DNA of 64,000 nt from a virus, in the IMG/VR virus record IMGVR_UViG_3300028027_000002, positions 47,871 to 111,870 of that record. One strand, given 5' to 3'. Below the pieces are notes generated by a model that was not told the DNA's origin, made no database searches, and worked only from the letters and a program-made list of their open reading frames with translations. The translations under genes were made by a program, and so were the position numbers. Numbering within the stretch: the first letter of the stretch is position 1; each line of letters begins with the position of its first letter. This document shows positions 28,571 to 37,035 of this stretch, piece after piece.

Positions 28571-30351
28571 TGGCAGACATGTTTGACGAATTCCTTGAAG
28601 CACTACAGGATGATCACTTTCAAGAGATGCCAGTAGACGCAAGAACATTTGTTGAGGGTGAGGCATACCTTGGCCAACCACCATTGTCTGATATCCAGTA
28701 CGATATTGTTGAGGCCATGAGCCAAATCTATCGTAAAGAAGATTTAATAAATCTTTTAGGTGAAGAAAAAGGATCAAGGTACTACGACAAGTACACAAAG
28801 AATGAAATCATTCTGCAACTTGGCAAGGGATCTGGAAAAGACTTCACATCAACAGTAGCATGCTCATACATCGTATACAAACTTCTATGTTTAAAAGACC
28901 CAGCAAAATATTTTGGCAAGCCATCTGGAGATGCTATTGACCTAATCAATGTAGCAATCAACGCACAACAAGCAAAGAATGTTTTCTTTAAGGGCTTCAA
29001 AACCAAGATTGAAAAGTCTCCTTGGTTTGTTGGAAAGTACAATGCAAAAGCAGACTCAGTTGAGTTTGATAAATCAATAACTGTTTATTCTGGTCACTCA
29101 GAAAGAGAGTCACATGAAGGCTTGAACTTGTTACTTGCAGTTCTTGATGAGATCTCTGGCTTTGCTTCTGAGATTGGAACAGGAAATGACCAAGGCAAGA
29201 CTGCTGACAATATCTACAGAGCATTTCGTGCTTCCGTAGACTCTCGTTTCCCAGACTTAGGTAAAGTTGTTTTACTTTCATTTCCAAGATATCCAGGAGA
29301 CTTTATTTCAGAAAGATATGATGCAGTAATTGCTGAAAAGGAGTCAATTGAAAAGACTCACAGATTTATTATTAATCCAATCTTGCCAGAAGATGATCCA
29401 GATAACTACTTTGATATTTCCTGGGACGAAGATCAAATCCTTTCATACAAATATCCAGGAGTATTTGCATTAAAGAAACCAACATGGGAAGTAAATCCAA
29501 CAAGAAAGATTGAAGATTTTAAGATTGCCTTTTTAACAGACATAGGTGATGCTATGCAAAGATTTGCATGCGTACCAACCTTTGCATCAGATGCATTTTT
29601 TAAACAGTCTGAAAAGGTAAGATCCTGCATGACATTAAGAAATCCAGTGGACAACTTCAGAAGGTTTGATGAATCTTTTAAGCCAGATCCAGACAAGGTT
29701 TATTATGTTCATGCTGACCTTGCACAAAAACATGACAAGTGTGCAGTAGCAATTGCTCATGTAGAAAAATGGGTAAATATTCAGGTAATTAATAATTATG
29801 AACAAGTTGCACCAATGGTAGTGGTGGATGCAGTTGCATGGTGGGAGCCAAAGGTCGAAGGCCCAGTTAATCTATCTGAAGTGAAGATGTGGATTCAGAA
29901 CCTTCGTAGACTTGGATTTAATATTGGAATGGTTTCATTTGACCGTTGGCAATCATTTGATATTCAAAATGAACTAAAGCAGGTAGGCATGAGAACTGAT
30001 ACTGTTTCTGTTGCCAAGAAACACTATGAGGATATGGCTATGCTTGTGTACGAGGAAAGACTTGCTATGCCAGCAATCGAACTTTTGTTTGATGAACTAA
30101 CACAGTTAAAGATTATGAAAAATAATAGAGTTGACCATCCACGAAAGAAGTCAAAGGACTTGGCAGATGCCGTGTGTGGAGCAATATTTGGGGCAATATC
30201 ACACACCCCAAAGGACCAAAATCAGGTCGTAGAAGTTCATACTATTAGTGATCGACCTAAGCAGGTTGACACAGGTAGAGACAATGTGATAGAATATAAA
30301 CCTATGCCAGATGATGTAAAAGATTATCTGGATAGATTCAATCTACTATAA
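28570..30351 (+). CDS. terL: Terminase large subunit
   Basis: A 593-residue protein from ATG 28570, which overlaps the oxygenase stop. ATPase motifs are LGKGSGKDFTST (Walker A) and LLLAVLDEISG (Walker B). The C-terminal nuclease domain has YYVHADLAQKHDKCA, VSFDRWQS and SKDLADAVCG, matching the acidic residues of the RNase H-like nuclease. It should drive DNA packaging. Confidence 0.93.
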   Translation: MADMFDEFLEALQDDHFQEMPVDARTFVEGEAYLGQPPLSDIQYDIVEAMSQIYRKEDLINLLGEEKGSRYYDKYTKNEIILQLGKGSGKDFTSTVACSYIVYKLLCLKDPAKYFGKPSGDAIDLINVAINAQQAKNVFFKGFKTKIEKSPWFVGKYNAKADSVEFDKSITVYSGHSERESHEGLNLLLAVLDEISGFASEIGTGNDQGKTADNIYRAFRASVDSRFPDLGKVVLLSFPRYPGDFISERYDAVIAEKESIEKTHRFIINPILPEDDPDNYFDISWDEDQILSYKYPGVFALKKPTWEVNPTRKIEDFKIAFLTDIGDAMQRFACVPTFASDAFFKQSEKVRSCMTLRNPVDNFRRFDESFKPDPDKVYYVHADLAQKHDKCAVAIAHVEKWVNIQVINNYEQVAPMVVVDAVAWWEPKVEGPVNLSEVKMWIQNLRRLGFNIGMVSFDRWQSFDIQNELKQVGMRTDTVSVAKKHYEDMAMLVYEERLAMPAIELLFDELTQLKIMKNNRVDHPRKKSKDLADAVCGAIFGAISHTPKDQNQVVEVHTISDRPKQVDTGRDNVIEYKPMPDDVKDYLDRFNLL

Positions 30352-30368
30352 ATAAGGAGAAATACCGA

Positions 30369-31508
30369 ATGAATTCATTCAAGAAAATCGCACTAGCCGT
30401 GGTTGCAGCCATGACTTTGGGCATGGTCGCAGTAGCACCTGCAAATGCTACAGTAATGACAGTAGCGGTAACACTAGATTCAGTAGCAAACACTACTAAC
30501 GGTGTAATCGCAACACCTGCTACATTGCCAGTCCCAGCAGATAACACAATCGATGCAGCAGATGCACTACGCTTTGTGGCAACAGTAGCAGCAGGAACAT
30601 CAGTTTCTGCAGTAGCAACTAACGCAACAATCGTATCAGCACTACACACATCAGCAGCACCAGTCGGAGCATCGTCAGGATCATCATCTTTGACAATTGC
30701 AACAGGCACTGGAACAACTGCAACATTCTATGTCTATACAAAGACAACAGCAATTGGCACAGTTGTAATCAACAACGGTGGAACAACTCTTACATACTAT
30801 GTACAGGGTACTGCTGGCAAGATCAACAACCTAACAGTTTCAGCACCTTCAGCAGGCGCAGCAGGAACTAAGCAGGATATCGTTGTAACTGCAACAGATG
30901 CATTTGGAAACAAGGTATCTGGCAAGTCAATTACAGCAACCGTATTTGCTTCAACAGCAGTTATGGATACAGCAACAGTAACAACTGGTGCTACTCTAAC
31001 AGACTTTGGAACAGCAACCTTTAAGGCTACTCTTCCAACAACAGGAACACGCTCACTAATTACTTTTGCACCAACAACATCATCAGATGCAGTTGCAGCA
31101 GCAGTAGTTGGTTTGACTGCTCCAACACTTGCACCATTCGCAGAGATTGCAGTTCGTGATCTAGTATCAGAACTTGCTGCTGAGAAGGCTGCAAAGGATG
31201 CAGCACTTGCTGCTAAGGCTATTTCAGATGCTGCAGTTGTAAAGGCTAACGCTGATGCTGCTGCTGCACTAGCAACAGAGAAGGCAGCATCTGCTGCTGC
31301 TCTTGCTGCTGAGAAGGCTGCTTCTACAAAGGCTCTTGCTGATGCAAAGGTCGCTTCTGATGCAGCACTTGCTGCTAAGGATGCACAGATTGCCAAGTTG
31401 ACTGCAGATAATGCAGCAGCACTTGCTTCTTTGAAGAAGGCATTCAACACACTAGCAAACAATTGGAACAAGAAGAATCCAAAGGCAAAGGTTACTCTAG
31501 TTAAGTAA
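30369..31508 (+). CDS. Secreted surface-type protein
   Basis: A 379-residue protein behind an AAGGAG site. The signal peptide is clear: FKKIALAVVAAMTLGMVAVAPANA with cleavage after ANA. The middle is Thr/Ala/Val-rich with an Ig-like piece (VTATDAFGNKVSGKSIT). The last 150 residues are a repetitive Ala/Lys/Glu coiled coil (AEKAAKDAALAAKA). The style is that of exported surface proteins of low-GC actinobacteria. Codon use is more uniform and Ala-rich than that of its neighbours. It may have been taken from a host and could modify the infected cell surface. Confidence 0.75.
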   Translation: MNSFKKIALAVVAAMTLGMVAVAPANATVMTVAVTLDSVANTTNGVIATPATLPVPADNTIDAADALRFVATVAAGTSVSAVATNATIVSALHTSAAPVGASSGSSSLTIATGTGTTATFYVYTKTTAIGTVVINNGGTTLTYYVQGTAGKINNLTVSAPSAGAAGTKQDIVVTATDAFGNKVSGKSITATVFASTAVMDTATVTTGATLTDFGTATFKATLPTTGTRSLITFAPTTSSDAVAAAVVGLTAPTLAPFAEIAVRDLVSELAAEKAAKDAALAAKAISDAAVVKANADAAAALATEKAASAAALAAEKAASTKALADAKVASDAALAAKDAQIAKLTADNAAALASLKKAFNTLANNWNKKNPKAKVTLVK

Positions 31509-31522
31509 TTTAGTCCAACACT

Positions 31523-31556
31523 AAAGGGGTTGCCAATTATGGTAGCCCCTTTTTTG
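31523..31556 (+). terminator. Intrinsic terminator
   Basis: AAAGGGGTTGCC, a six-base loop, then GGTAGCCCCTTTTTT forms a strong stem (two G-U pairs) with a T tract. It ends the secreted-protein transcript. Confidence 0.88.
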
Positions 31557-31566
31557 TGCAATAAAA

Positions 31567-31575
31567 TGGTATAAT
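31567..31575 (+). promoter_or_regulatory. Extended -10 promoter
   Basis: TGGTATAAT just after the terminator. Transcription should start near 31582, giving a leader of about 33 bases with a small hairpin (AGAC/GTCT) and a GGGGG-rich ribosome site before the next gene. Confidence 0.65.
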
Positions 31576-31614
31576 CATCCTATCAGACATCAGGTCTGCA
31601 AGGGGGAAAGGTAA

Positions 31615-33747
31615 ATTAAAAGACTAATACGCATACTAGCAGCCACACTTTTAGCATTCGGCTGGCTCATTATCTCCCCAGAAGGTGCCCACTCTGACGA
31701 TCCACTCACAGTTGCAGCCCAAGAAATACAGGAACTTAACGATAGCGTAGACGATCTTGGCTACCAAGATGATTTTATAGATCTTATAGATATAGCAGAA
31801 AACAAGTTCACCTATGCCAAAAATGCGATGGAACTTAGAGATGATTCCTACGATGCTCATGAGTATGCAGTAGAGGCAGAGACCACAGCCTTAGAAGCAA
31901 AGAACCTTGCCCAGTCAAATGTGGATGGTCAGACAGTCACAGTAGCCTTGGCCCTTGAACATAAAGACAACGCTCTTGAAGAAAAGAATGATGCTCAAGA
32001 TGCACTAAGCATAGCCAATATTAATGTTCAAACCACTCAATCAAATATGCAGGCTGCTGCAGGGCAAGGTTTGGCATATACTGTCTATTATTTGACGAGA
32101 ACATTCCCTGGAATAGCAACTCCAAGTGGAGTTATCTGTTCTGGTACCTGGAACTCAAGCAGCATGCAACTTCCAGTTTGCGGTAATAGATACGAAAACT
32201 TTATAGTTAAATTTACTGGACAGATAACAGTTCCAGAATGGTTCACATCAACAAAATTTGCAGGTTACACAGATGATGGATTCAAGATGTATATTGACGG
32301 ACAACTTGCTATTGATAATTGGCAAGAGCAGGGAACAGAGTGGAGCCCATATTCACCAACCTATGATGTTACAACAGATAAGACTTTTAATGTAGAAATC
32401 TGGTGGTATAACGGTGGAGGGCCAGGTTCCTATCATCTTGGCTGGGCTATACCTGGTGGATGGACTGGAGCAGGATGTGATTATGCTGGAAATCCAAGAG
32501 TCTGGGGACAAAATTTTAGTTGTAATCTTAATACATTTTCTTCTGGATCAGGACCAACTCAATCACAAATAAATGCTTACAATGATGCTGTTGCAGCACA
32601 GGCTATAGCACAAACAAACTATAACAATAAATTGGCAGTATACAATGACAAACTAAGCGTATACAACTCTGAGAATGCAACACTGTCATCAATGAATCAG
32701 GTTTTGCAAACTAAGACACAGGAACATCTTGATGCCGTTGAAGATACAGAAGATGCTTTAGAGTTGAAGAATAGCAGAATAGAAATATACAATCAGTCAA
32801 TCCTTGACTTAAATAATGCTATTAGTGATGCTTGGGAATATTATTATGATCAGGCAGAAAGAGAACTTAATGCTGCTATTGCTCAAGCAGCAGCAAATGC
32901 TGCAGCCAATCAGCCTACCCCAGAACCCACACCAGAACCTTCTCCAGAACCGACTGAAGAACCTACACCAGAGCCATCCCCAGACCCAACAGATGAACCG
33001 ACTGAAGAACCTACACCAGAGCCATCCCCAGAGCCTACAGTAGACCCTACAGACGAGCCTACACCTGAACCTACCCCAGAGGTTACACCAGATCCAGAAC
33101 CAACTGAGGAGCCAGTTGTAGAGCCTACTGAAGAACCTACACCAGAGCCTTCTCCAGAACCTGGACCAGATCCAGAGCCAGAAGATAATCCTTGGACTGA
33201 ACCAGATGCAGAAATCAAAGATGAAGTATTGGCAGCCCTCATTCCTGAAAAGGGAACTGGTACATCAGAAGATTTATCTGGAGTTATTGCTAACCTTACA
33301 AGCAAGGATAATAAGTTAGTTACTCTTTCCCCTGAACAAGTTACAGCAGTTAGCCAAACACTCAAAGCATTGACGCAAGAAGCAAAAGTAGAAGTTGCAG
33401 AAGACCTTGGTATTAAGCCGTCAGAAGTTGCACAGATTGCTGAGCAGATGAAGTCTAACCCAGCACTGGCAGAAGCATTCGTTGAGTTTACAGATAGAGC
33501 AGAATCAGCAGGGGATACACCAATGCCATTTACATTAGCAGATGCAGTAACAGAAGTACAAACAGAGGCATTTCTTGAGGATCCACTTGGTGCAGTATTT
33601 GAAGTGGATGTAGCAGAACTCCTATCTAATTTCTCTGAATTAGGTATGGACATGACAGATGATCAGAGAGAAAAAGCCCAGGAAGTCATTATCCCAGTAA
33701 TCATTGTTTCACAGATTGCAAATGTAATGATTGGGATGAGGAGGTAA
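31615..33747 (+). CDS. Exported PA14-domain protein, AUU start likely
   Basis: The first ATG in frame (31828) would cut off a perfect signal peptide. Upstream the frame stays open to TAA 31612, and ATT 31615 begins (I/M)KRLIRILAATLLAFGW...SPEGAHS, a canonical leader, eight bases after AGGGGG. No ATG, GTG or TTG is available there, so an AUU start is proposed (710 residues). Residues about 150-300 are a PA14 carbohydrate-binding domain (FAGYTDDGFKMYIDGQLAIDNW). A coiled-coil region, a Pro/Glu/Thr repeat (about 434-526) and a helical C-terminal domain follow. It probably acts at or beyond the envelope. Confidence 0.75.
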   Translation: MKRLIRILAATLLAFGWLIISPEGAHSDDPLTVAAQEIQELNDSVDDLGYQDDFIDLIDIAENKFTYAKNAMELRDDSYDAHEYAVEAETTALEAKNLAQSNVDGQTVTVALALEHKDNALEEKNDAQDALSIANINVQTTQSNMQAAAGQGLAYTVYYLTRTFPGIATPSGVICSGTWNSSSMQLPVCGNRYENFIVKFTGQITVPEWFTSTKFAGYTDDGFKMYIDGQLAIDNWQEQGTEWSPYSPTYDVTTDKTFNVEIWWYNGGGPGSYHLGWAIPGGWTGAGCDYAGNPRVWGQNFSCNLNTFSSGSGPTQSQINAYNDAVAAQAIAQTNYNNKLAVYNDKLSVYNSENATLSSMNQVLQTKTQEHLDAVEDTEDALELKNSRIEIYNQSILDLNNAISDAWEYYYDQAERELNAAIAQAAANAAANQPTPEPTPEPSPEPTEEPTPEPSPDPTDEPTEEPTPEPSPEPTVDPTDEPTPEPTPEVTPDPEPTEEPVVEPTEEPTPEPSPEPGPDPEPEDNPWTEPDAEIKDEVLAALIPEKGTGTSEDLSGVIANLTSKDNKLVTLSPEQVTAVSQTLKALTQEAKVEVAEDLGIKPSEVAQIAEQMKSNPALAEAFVEFTDRAESAGDTPMPFTLADAVTEVQTEAFLEDPLGAVFEVDVAELLSNFSELGMDMTDDQREKAQEVIIPVIIVSQIANVMIGMRR
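32914..33184 (+). repeat. Pro-Glu-rich repeat inside PA14 gene
   Basis: Imperfect repeats of CCTACACCAGAGCC-like units code for PTPEPSPEPTEEPT. Two near-identical copies about 46 bases apart suggest recent expansion. Such segments span cell walls or act as stalks. Confidence 0.8.
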
Positions 33748-33748
33748 T

Positions 33749-33955
33749 ATGAAAATAATAACAAAGGTTGTGAAGGGATTCTTCACATGGCTAAAAGATG
33801 CAGGGGTGGAGATAATCGCACAAGCCTTTACCCTCCTTGGCTTCTTCATAGCGTGGCTAACTTTGACGGGATCAGCAAGAGACATTGTTGGTATTGCAGT
33901 ACTTGCAACCACAATCATCTGGCTAATCACAATCCCGCTAAGAAAGGAGGACTAA
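33749..33955 (+). CDS. Small membrane protein, holin-like
   Basis: A 68-residue protein behind GAGGAGG. It has two hydrophobic segments (FTLLGFFIAWLTLTG and IVGIAVLATTIIWLITI) and a basic tail. Size and position before a second holin-like gene and near the endolysin suggest a lysis role. Confidence 0.55.
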   Translation: MKIITKVVKGFFTWLKDAGVEIIAQAFTLLGFFIAWLTLTGSARDIVGIAVLATTIIWLITIPLRKED

Positions 33956-33957
33956 AT

Positions 33958-34242
33958 ATGGCAACTAAAAAGGTAGTAGAGCCTCCTAAGAAGGAGCACC
34001 CACAAAAGGCAATCACTAATATTTTAATGAGAATCCTAGCAGTCTTTGCAGCATCTGGTCTATCAGTACTTGGTGCTGGAGCAGTGGTTGGAATTGACAC
34101 AATGCAGGCAGTATTCTTAGCAGGACTATTAGGCGTAGCAACAGTCATTGAAAGACTGGCAAGGGCTTTTTTGGACGATGGAAAACTCACATTGGCAGAG
34201 ATCAATGATGCGTTTAAGACGGTAGACAAAAAGGCTAATTAG
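33958..34242 (+). CDS. Putative holin
   Basis: GGAGG at 33946-33950 sets ATG 33958; 94 residues. Two membrane helices (ILAVFAASGLSVLGAGAVVG and AVFLAGLLGVATVIERLA) with a charged C-terminus fit class II actinophage holins. The CHAP endolysin lies 1.8 kb downstream. A longer frame from 33787 overlaps the upstream gene and is rejected. Confidence 0.65.
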   Translation: MATKKVVEPPKKEHPQKAITNILMRILAVFAASGLSVLGAGAVVGIDTMQAVFLAGLLGVATVIERLARAFLDDGKLTLAEINDAFKTVDKKAN

Positions 34243-34258
34243 TCATTATTGACGGTAG

Positions 34259-34288
34259 TTGACAGCCCTCTCTGGGCAATGGTATACT
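34259..34288 (+). promoter_or_regulatory. Sigma70-type promoter with inverted repeat
   Basis: TTGACA 34259-34264, an 18-base spacer, TATACT 34283-34288. An eight-base inverted repeat, GCCCTCTC at 34265 and GAGAGGGC at 34306, brackets the -10 box and overlaps the ribosome site, so it could be an operator. Confidence 0.7.
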
Positions 34289-34319
34289 TAAGTATCACCT
34301 ATCTGGAGAGGGCTTTGTC

Positions 34320-34844
34320 ATGACCTGTATTGTTGCTTTACGCCATGAAGATAAAATTTATATGGCTGGAGATCGTGGAGCATCAGATGATGGTGTTATT
34401 CTTTCACTTGAATCACCAAAGGTTTGGAAGGTTGGACCTTACTTAATTGGATACGCTGGATCAATGGATGGTGACAGAATTAGACACAACTTTAGACCAT
34501 CAGCACCCAACATTAAAGACACAGATAAATATATGCACACCAAGTTCATTAAGGAACTTCGTGAATTTTATAACGAGTTCTGGATTGACACATCTAAAGA
34601 TGGCGAACTTAGTTTGATCATTGGTATTCGTGGAGAAATCTATGAGCATAGTTCTGGAGATATGTCTTTATCCAAGTATTCATTACCATATGTTTCTATT
34701 GGCTCTGGATCAGAGTATGCCTATGGTGTTTTATATGCAACAGACAAGCAAAAAAATGCAAGGAATAGAGTTAATCAGGCAGTATCTGCAGCAATTAAAT
34801 TTAACCCATCGTGCATGGGACCAGTTGACATCATAAGCGCTTAG
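34320..34844 (+). CDS. Proteasome/HslV-like N-terminal hydrolase
   Basis: A 174-residue protein beginning MTCIVALRHEDKIYMAGDRG. After loss of Met the nucleophile would be Thr1, with Asp17 and Lys33 exactly at the positions of the proteasome beta-subunit active site. GYAGS and SIGSGSEYAYG match conserved T1-family turns. Length equals HslV (about 175). No HslU or Mpa-like ATPase is seen in the window, so it may act alone, pair with a host ATPase or replace host subunits. It has its own promoter. Confidence 0.82.
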   Translation: MTCIVALRHEDKIYMAGDRGASDDGVILSLESPKVWKVGPYLIGYAGSMDGDRIRHNFRPSAPNIKDTDKYMHTKFIKELREFYNEFWIDTSKDGELSLIIGIRGEIYEHSSGDMSLSKYSLPYVSIGSGSEYAYGVLYATDKQKNARNRVNQAVSAAIKFNPSCMGPVDIISA

Positions 34845-34853
34845 GGGTATACT
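34825..34853 (+). promoter_or_regulatory. Consensus promoter, leaderless start
   Basis: TTGACA 34825-34830, a 17-base spacer, TATACT 34848-34853, then six bases to ATG 34860. It lies inside the end of the hydrolase gene and is among the strongest-looking promoters on the + strand. Confidence 0.8.
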
Positions 34854-34859
34854 TAATAT

Positions 34860-35063
34860 ATGAATCACACACATGATGATTTGTCACCTGAAGAACAAGA
34901 GTTCGGTATATGGCTTGAAAATGGTATTGAAAGAGGATGGGTAACTCCACCATACTGCAATACTCATGATGGCGGATACGAGTATATGGGTGAAGAAGAA
35001 ATTGAGGAGTGGGACCAAGGTGGTGACCCGTGTTGTCATGTCGTAAGACTGATGATCTCATAA
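34860..35063 (+). CDS. Small acidic protein
   Basis: A 67-residue, strongly acidic protein (EEEIEEWDQGGDP) with one adjacent Cys pair. It is leaderless from a consensus promoter, so it is probably highly transcribed. Not recognised; small acidic phage proteins often inhibit host enzymes or mimic DNA, but that is only a possibility here. Confidence 0.6.
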   Translation: MNHTHDDLSPEEQEFGIWLENGIERGWVTPPYCNTHDGGYEYMGEEEIEEWDQGGDPCCHVVRLMIS

Positions 35064-35079
35064 ATAGAAAAGGAATAAA

Positions 35080-35940
35080 ATGAAAAAAGTACTACTAGCA
35101 CTACTATCAGTTGCAATTGCATTTACAGCAATCGCACCAGCACAAGCACAAGATCAAAAGGTTTTAGCAATCATTGATTCAGCAGTCGATTACAAGAAGA
35201 TTCCTTCAGTAATCTATGAAGCATGTTTCACAACTAATCTTTCATGTCCAAATAAAACAAACTTTATGGAAGGCAAGGGGTCTGCAAATTCAAATGTATG
35301 GCCTTCGTCAATTATTAATTCTATTTATCATGGTCACAACATGACTCAGGCTGCACTTACAGTAGACCCAAGCATCAAGATCGTCTTTGTTAGAGTTGCC
35401 AATGTTACAAGTTCTGGTAATATTCTTCAAGATACTAAGTCTTTGCGATCAGCAATTGACTGGGTATCAAAGAACGCTGAAAAATATAGCATCGATGCAG
35501 TTTCAGTTAGTTTATCCTCTATATCTAAAAACAATCTAACCGAATGCACAACAGACTCTGTTGTTTTGACAGCAGTGTCTTATCTTAATTCAAAAAATAT
35601 TCCAACATTTGCAGCAACTGGAAATGATGGCTCATTGAATGTAGTTGGATATCCGTCATGTGTCTCTGGTGTAATTGGAGTTGGAGCATCATGGTTTGAC
35701 ACTACAACAAAGTCTCACATTTTTGCAAAGTCTACAAATCGTGGTCCTGGTCTTGACATTCTTGGTGTAGCAGAAGCACTAGTTGTAAGATACCACGGAA
35801 CAACAGTAGAGACATCTGGAACTTCTGGAGCAACTGTTCTTACGGCAGCAAAGTATGTTTCTAAAAATACATACAAAACCTTTGGAGAATATGTATCATC
35901 TCTTCCAAAGATGCTATCATATCCATATAACGGCAAGTAG
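35080..35940 (+). CDS. Secreted subtilisin-like serine protease
   Basis: A 286-residue protein behind AAAAGGA. Residues 1-23 are a signal peptide ending in PAQAQ. The S8 triad can be read: Asp33 in IIDSAVD, His85 in YHGHNMTQA, Ser249 in TSGTSGATV, with the oxyanion Asn in AATGNDG. There is no prodomain or cell-wall anchor. It could cut surface proteins during entry, lysis or exclusion. Exported subtilases are rare in phages. Confidence 0.85.
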   Translation: MKKVLLALLSVAIAFTAIAPAQAQDQKVLAIIDSAVDYKKIPSVIYEACFTTNLSCPNKTNFMEGKGSANSNVWPSSIINSIYHGHNMTQAALTVDPSIKIVFVRVANVTSSGNILQDTKSLRSAIDWVSKNAEKYSIDAVSVSLSSISKNNLTECTTDSVVLTAVSYLNSKNIPTFAATGNDGSLNVVGYPSCVSGVIGVGASWFDTTTKSHIFAKSTNRGPGLDILGVAEALVVRYHGTTVETSGTSGATVLTAAKYVSKNTYKTFGEYVSSLPKMLSYPYNGK

Positions 35941-35972
35941 TTTTAAGTCCTAGGCATGACTAAAACTGCCTA
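35938..35972. other. Hairpin region before tRNA-Asn
   Basis: Overlapping inverted repeats AGTTTTA/TAAAACT and TAGGCA/TGCCTA lie between the protease stop and the tRNA. There is no T tract, so termination is uncertain; processing of the tRNA leader is another option. Confidence 0.35.
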
Positions 35973-35976
35973 ACCT

Positions 35977-36049
35977 TGCCCTATAACTCAGTTGGTAGAG
36001 TGCCGAACTGTTAATTCGGATGTCCCTGGATCGAGGCCAGGTGGGGCAG
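35977..36049 (+). tRNA. tRNA-Asn (GTT)
   Basis: A full cloverleaf: acceptor TGCCCTA/TGGGGCA, D stem ACTC/GAGT, anticodon stem CCGAA/TTCGG with loop CTGTTAA (GTT), T stem CCTGG/CCAGG. CCA is not encoded. It stands alone on the + strand, apart from the other tRNAs. Confidence 0.95.
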
Positions 36050-36054
36050 CGTGA

Positions 36055-36060
36055 TATAAT
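36055..36060 (+). promoter_or_regulatory. -10 box of endolysin gene
   Basis: TATAAT six bases after the tRNA, followed by a leader of about 24 bases with AAGGAGG before ATG 36091. Confidence 0.55.
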
Positions 36061-36090
36061 TGTATTGTCATACCTACAAGGAGGAATATC

Positions 36091-36729
36091 ATGGCAGCAA
36101 AAGGTAGTTTAGAAGCAATCATTGAGGTTGCAAAGAAGGAAGTGGGAACAATTGAAGGCCCTAAAGATAACGAAACAAAGTACGGTGCATGGATCAAGGT
36201 TAATTTTCAGCCATGGTGCCAGTCCTTCGTTTCTTGGTGTGCATTTACTTCGGGAGTAAAGTCATTCCCTAAGTCTGCATCAACAGTTGCAGCAGCAGAC
36301 TGGTTCAAGAAGGCTGAGCGTTGGTCAGATGCTCGCAACGATGATCCACAAGCAGGAGATTGGATCTATTTTGATTTCCCAGAAGATGGTGTAAATCGTA
36401 TTTCACATGTTGGTCTTTGCATTAAGAACAACGGAGATGGAACAATCCAAGTTATTGAGGGAAATACTTCAGGAACTGCAAAGGGAGATCAGCGCAATGG
36501 CGGAATGTGCGTAGAAAAAACTCGTGCATATGTAAAGAATAACAAGAAGAAGTTAGTTAACGCTGTAGTTGGTTGGGGCCGTCCAGTCTATACTGGTGAA
36601 GAGAATGCTCCACTACTAAACAAGGTAGTTGCATCTGCAACAACTGCAGCACCAGTTAAGAAAGCAGCACCAAAGCCAGCAGCAAAGAAGTCTTCTGGTG
36701 GCGGAGGAAAGGGCAGTGTGGCACTATAA
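36091..36729 (+). CDS. Endolysin with CHAP domain
   Basis: A 212-residue protein. The catalytic Cys is in QPWCQSFVSWCA and the His in RISHVGLCI, as in CHAP peptidase/amidases of about 130 residues. The C-terminal 50 residues are Lys/Ala/Pro-rich and end Gly-rich, likely a cell-wall-binding or charge-based tail. No signal peptide, so release should depend on a holin. Strong AAGGAGG site. Confidence 0.88.
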   Translation: MAAKGSLEAIIEVAKKEVGTIEGPKDNETKYGAWIKVNFQPWCQSFVSWCAFTSGVKSFPKSASTVAAADWFKKAERWSDARNDDPQAGDWIYFDFPEDGVNRISHVGLCIKNNGDGTIQVIEGNTSGTAKGDQRNGGMCVEKTRAYVKNNKKKLVNAVVGWGRPVYTGEENAPLLNKVVASATTAAPVKKAAPKPAAKKSSGGGGKGSVAL

Positions 36730-36929
36730 TGGAATCAACTAAGAGGTCATCACTTAAAACAATTAGTTGGGAAACATTTCACCTTGTAGTTCTTGCTGGA
36801 ATCATTTACATATTTACTGGTGAATGGGAGTACGCAAGTCTTGGTGCAATTCTTTACATCGCTATTGAAGCATTAGGATACTTTGTACACGAAAGACTGT
36901 GGGCAAGGTTTGGAAAGAAGGTAAAGTAA
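36729..36929 (+). CDS. DUF2061-like membrane protein 1
   Basis: A 66-residue protein starting in the endolysin stop (TAATG). SSLKTISWETFHLVVLAGIIY...AIEALGYFVHERLWARFG fits DUF2061, with two membrane helices and a conserved HER(L/I)W end. Two more copies lie at 39123-39526. Confidence 0.78.
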   Translation: MESTKRSSLKTISWETFHLVVLAGIIYIFTGEWEYASLGAILYIAIEALGYFVHERLWARFGKKVK

Positions 36930-37033
36930 TGAGAATTAAAATTATTAAGTTTGTAGTAAAGGCTTTGGGTTATGAGTGGGGTGGAGACAAACTAAACCTA
37001 CCTTATTGGACAGTAAAAGCAAAGAAGAAATAA
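36929..37033 (+). CDS. 34-residue basic peptide
   Basis: ATG 36929 overlaps the previous stop (TAATG). The product is Lys-rich with two Trp residues. It is coupled on both sides, which supports it as real, but it has no known family. Confidence 0.4.
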   Translation: MRIKIIKFVVKALGYEWGGDKLNLPYWTVKAKKK

Positions 37034-37035
37034 AC

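Noticed and set aside
30797-31561. Reverse ORF of 254 codons opposite the secreted protein
   Set aside because: Reads the Ala-rich repeat backwards and would begin beyond the terminator. Compositional artefact.
32910-33653. Reverse ORF of 247 codons in the PA14 gene
   Set aside because: Ser/Gly-rich only because it mirrors the Pro/Glu repeat.
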